Of a stretch of 7,481 bases of DNA, positions 6,022 through 7,481 are shown piece after piece. The notes under the pieces are model-generated. The model was not told the origin of the DNA and did not search any database. It saw only the letters and a program-made list of their open reading frames with translations. Made by a program: the position numbers and the translations under genes. The stretch covers positions 1 to 7,481 of the forward strand of contig CAZXDS010000166.1 of NCBI GenBank assembly GCA_964639525.1. Direction: 5' to 3'. Within the stretch, counting starts at the first letter, position 1. Each line of letters begins with the position of its first letter. Source of the stretch: CAZXDS01 sp964639525. GTDB taxonomy: Bacteria > Bacteroidota > Ignavibacteria > Ignavibacteriales > Melioribacteraceae.

Positions 6022-6106
6022 TCTTTCAGAGAGTATGTTGGTTTTTCCTTATTTAGCTAAATTCATTTCAAAATATGTATATTTTTTATTTCTTTTCCCA
6101 AAGAAT

Positions 6107-7291
6107 TCATTCATTTTTTAAATATTTCAAAACAATTAATAGCGTAATAACAGCAAAAAAAGCACCTGTTAAAAAAGGGAATTGGTAACCGATAAACTCG
6201 AAAGCAAATCCGCCCCAAAGTGGACCGAGAACGCGTGCGAATGAACTGAAAGAGGAATTTAATCCGAGAACCGCGCCTTGCTCGGTATCTGAAGAATGTT
6301 TGGAAATCATACTGAGAATAACAGGCTGCAAAAGACCTGTTCCGAGCGACAAAATTACGGCAATTAATGCTAATCCGGTAAAATTTCCTCCATAAGGTAT
6401 CAATGCCAAACCCGTCATCATAAACAGAATTCCCGTAGTAACAAGAGTTTTATCCTTAAATATTTTTGAAAGAAAACGAATAAATCCACCTTGCATTACT
6501 GCACTGACAAGTCCGATTATTCCGAACAAATAGCCATTTTGCTGATCGCTGAAATGATAAATTTTGTAGCCGAGTAAAGCAAAAGTTCCATATATATTTG
6601 CCATTGAAAAAACTATTATAAAAAATATCCCAATTAACAAACCAAGCTGAGGCTGCGTGAGAATTCTTTTGGCAAAAGAAAATTCAAAAATTTTGGCAGT
6701 TATTTTCTTTTTAGAACTCTTTTTTAATGATTCGGGCAGCATAAATATTGCAAATAAAAATGCGGTAAACGAAAATGCGGAAGCTCCGAATCCGGCAATC
6801 ATATAGCTGTAACTTGAAAGCAAGCCACCTATAAAAGGTCCGAAAACAAATCCCAAGCCGAATGCTGCACCAATCATTCCCATACCTTTTGAACGCTCCG
6901 ATTTATCAGTTATATCGGCAATATATGCTTGAGCAACGCCTATATTGCTTCCACCGATTCCTGCAATTAAACGAGATAGAAAGAGCATCCAAAATGTAGT
7001 TGAAAAACTAAAAATAAGGTATGAAATTGCTGTAAACGAAAGGGAAGTAATAATTACGGGACGTCTTCCAATTTTATCTGAAAGTCTGCCGAGTATGGGA
7101 TTAAAAATAAATTGCAGCAGGGAATAAATTGCCACAAGAACACCGATTCCAAAATCCGAAACACCGAGGTTCTTACTGGCAAATGTGGGTAGAATAGGAA
7201 TTAATATTCCAAAGCCCATTAAATCAATGAATACAGTGAAAAATATTATTGTAAGTGATGCTTTTTTGTTGTTAGTTAGAGCTAATGACAA
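6107..7291 (-). CDS. Major facilitator superfamily drug exporter, TetA/DHA1-like
   Basis: A 394-residue, 12-helix inner-membrane transporter, probably a proton-driven antiporter. Motifs of the DHA1 drug-efflux branch are clear: DLMGFGILIPILP (23-35, motif D1), GRLSDKIGRRP (68-78, motif A, cytoplasmic loop 2-3), RLIAGIGGSNIGVAQAYIADIT (107-128, motif B), GAAFGLGFVFGPFIGG (141-156, motif C, antiporter signature) and EQGAVLG (337-343). A basic loop near 189-200 (LKKSSKKKITAK) separates the two six-helix halves. It looks TetA-like, but the substrate cannot be read from sequence and no TetR-type regulator is nearby, so tetracycline resistance should not be assumed. The start is TTG at 7291: no in-frame ATG lies upstream before a stop, and the first internal Met (residue 25) would cut into helix 1. 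GGAAT about 5 bases upstream is a modest Shine-Dalgarno. It is the first gene of the minus-strand block. Confidence 0.9.
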   Translation of the reverse strand: MSLALTNNKKASLTIIFFTVFIDLMGFGILIPILPTFASKNLGVSDFGIGVLVAIYSLLQFIFNPILGRLSDKIGRRPVIITSLSFTAISYLIFSFSTTFWMLFLSRLIAGIGGSNIGVAQAYIADITDKSERSKGMGMIGAAFGLGFVFGPFIGGLLSSYSYMIAGFGASAFSFTAFLFAIFMLPESLKKSSKKKITAKIFEFSFAKRILTQPQLGLLIGIFFIIVFSMANIYGTFALLGYKIYHFSDQQNGYLFGIIGLVSAVMQGGFIRFLSKIFKDKTLVTTGILFMMTGLALIPYGGNFTGLALIAVILSLGTGLLQPVILSMISKHSSDTEQGAVLGLNSSFSSFARVLGPLWGGFAFEFIGYQFPFLTGAFFAVITLLIVLKYLKNE

Positions 7292-7333
7292 TTTTATTCC
7301 AAAAAGAGAATTTACATTTTAGTTTGAACTCAA

Positions 7334-7362
7334 TTTATAAAAATAATAAAAATTTAATGCAA
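7334..7362 (-). promoter_or_regulatory. Probable sigma70-type promoter of the MFS-dusB-PAP2-polX-apt block
   Basis: On the minus strand TTGCAT (7362-7357) is followed after exactly 17 bases by TATAAA (7339-7334), 5 of 6 and 4 of 6 matches to -10 and -35 respectively, at ideal spacing. Transcription would begin near 7327, giving a leader of about 36 bases before the TTG start at 7291. The DNA is very AT-rich, so a chance match is possible. Confidence 0.4.
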
Positions 7363-7394
7363 TTGTCTTTTTATGAAAATGTGTCTAAATTAAG

Positions 7395-7436
7395 TATGAG
7401 TCCATTCTAAAAAGTAATATTCTTACTAACCCACGA
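7395..7436. repeat. Dispersed 42-bp direct repeat, copy B (palindrome interrupted)
   Basis: Same orientation as copy A at 1054-1095 and identical except C at 7422. In copy A the sequence continues into the second half of a hairpin; here it changes abruptly after CCCACGA to TTAAAGAGACTG. The palindrome is therefore either variant at its centre or interrupted. Being 33 bases beyond the promoter's -35, it lies just upstream of the MFS promoter. Confidence 0.88.
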
Positions 7437-7440
7437 TTAA

Positions 7441-7481
7441 AGAGACTGTGTGAAAAGTCAAGATCAAGATAGGTTGAAGAA
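7441..7481. mobile_element. Possible insertion-sequence end (continues beyond right edge)
   Basis: Right after the broken palindrome the sequence reads GAGACTGTGTGAAAAGTCA (7443-7461). This resembles terminal inverted repeats of several transposase families, of a GAGACTGT...AAAAGTC type, such as in IS1182-like elements. The preceding TTAA (7437-7440) could be a target site. Only 41 bases are visible, and no transposase or second end can be seen. This is a pattern-based suspicion. Confidence 0.25.

Noticed and set aside
6107..7291. Calling the MFS gene a tetracycline resistance determinant (tetA)
   Set aside because: Motifs are shared by the entire DHA1 exporter branch, there is no tetR partner, and substrate cannot be read from the sequence.

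Overview
The window is AT-rich DNA. Its protein repertoire and motif variants suggest a member of the Bacteroidota/Chlorobi/Ignavibacteria assemblage. That placement is an inference from overall protein flavour and weak Shine-Dalgarno use; no 16S rRNA gene or other decisive marker is present.

Layout. Positions 1-844 (minus) hold the N-terminal 281 residues of a FapA/DUF342-family protein whose C-terminus lies beyond the left edge. Positions 845-1457 are a gene-poor stretch of about 610 bases. It contains a near-perfect long hairpin, a dispersed repeat, nested inverted repeats and a short leader before rsmI. rsmI (16S rRNA C1402 2'-O-methyltransferase) runs on the plus strand at 1458-2150. It converges, with a 23-base gap, on a five-gene minus-strand block. 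In transcription order this block is a TetA-type MFS exporter (7291-6107), a DusB-type tRNA-dihydrouridine synthase (6021-5038), a PAP2-like membrane protein (4992-4375), a PolX/PHP protein (4374-2704) and adenine phosphoribosyltransferase apt (2695-2174). The last three are tightly packed: the pap2 stop codon abuts the polX start, and the apt ribosome-binding site overlaps the polX stop. They are probably one translationally coupled unit. A plausible sigma70-type promoter precedes the MFS gene.

Functionally this is mostly housekeeping: rRNA and tRNA modification, adenine salvage, DNA repair or nuclease activity, and efflux. The most notable gene is polX. Its PHP (exonuclease) metal-ligand motifs look intact, but all three expected polymerase-domain aspartates are replaced, so it is probably a nuclease without polymerase activity.

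The other notable signal is a 42-base direct repeat (1054-1095 and 7395-7436, one mismatch) on either side of the rsmI-to-MFS block. In the left copy it forms one arm of an IS200/REP-like palindrome. In the right copy the palindrome is interrupted, possibly by the end of an insertion sequence that continues past the right edge. I see no tRNA, rRNA, CRISPR array or defence operon. I find no convincing new multi-gene system; the second-look items are the degenerate PolX and the palindromic repeats.
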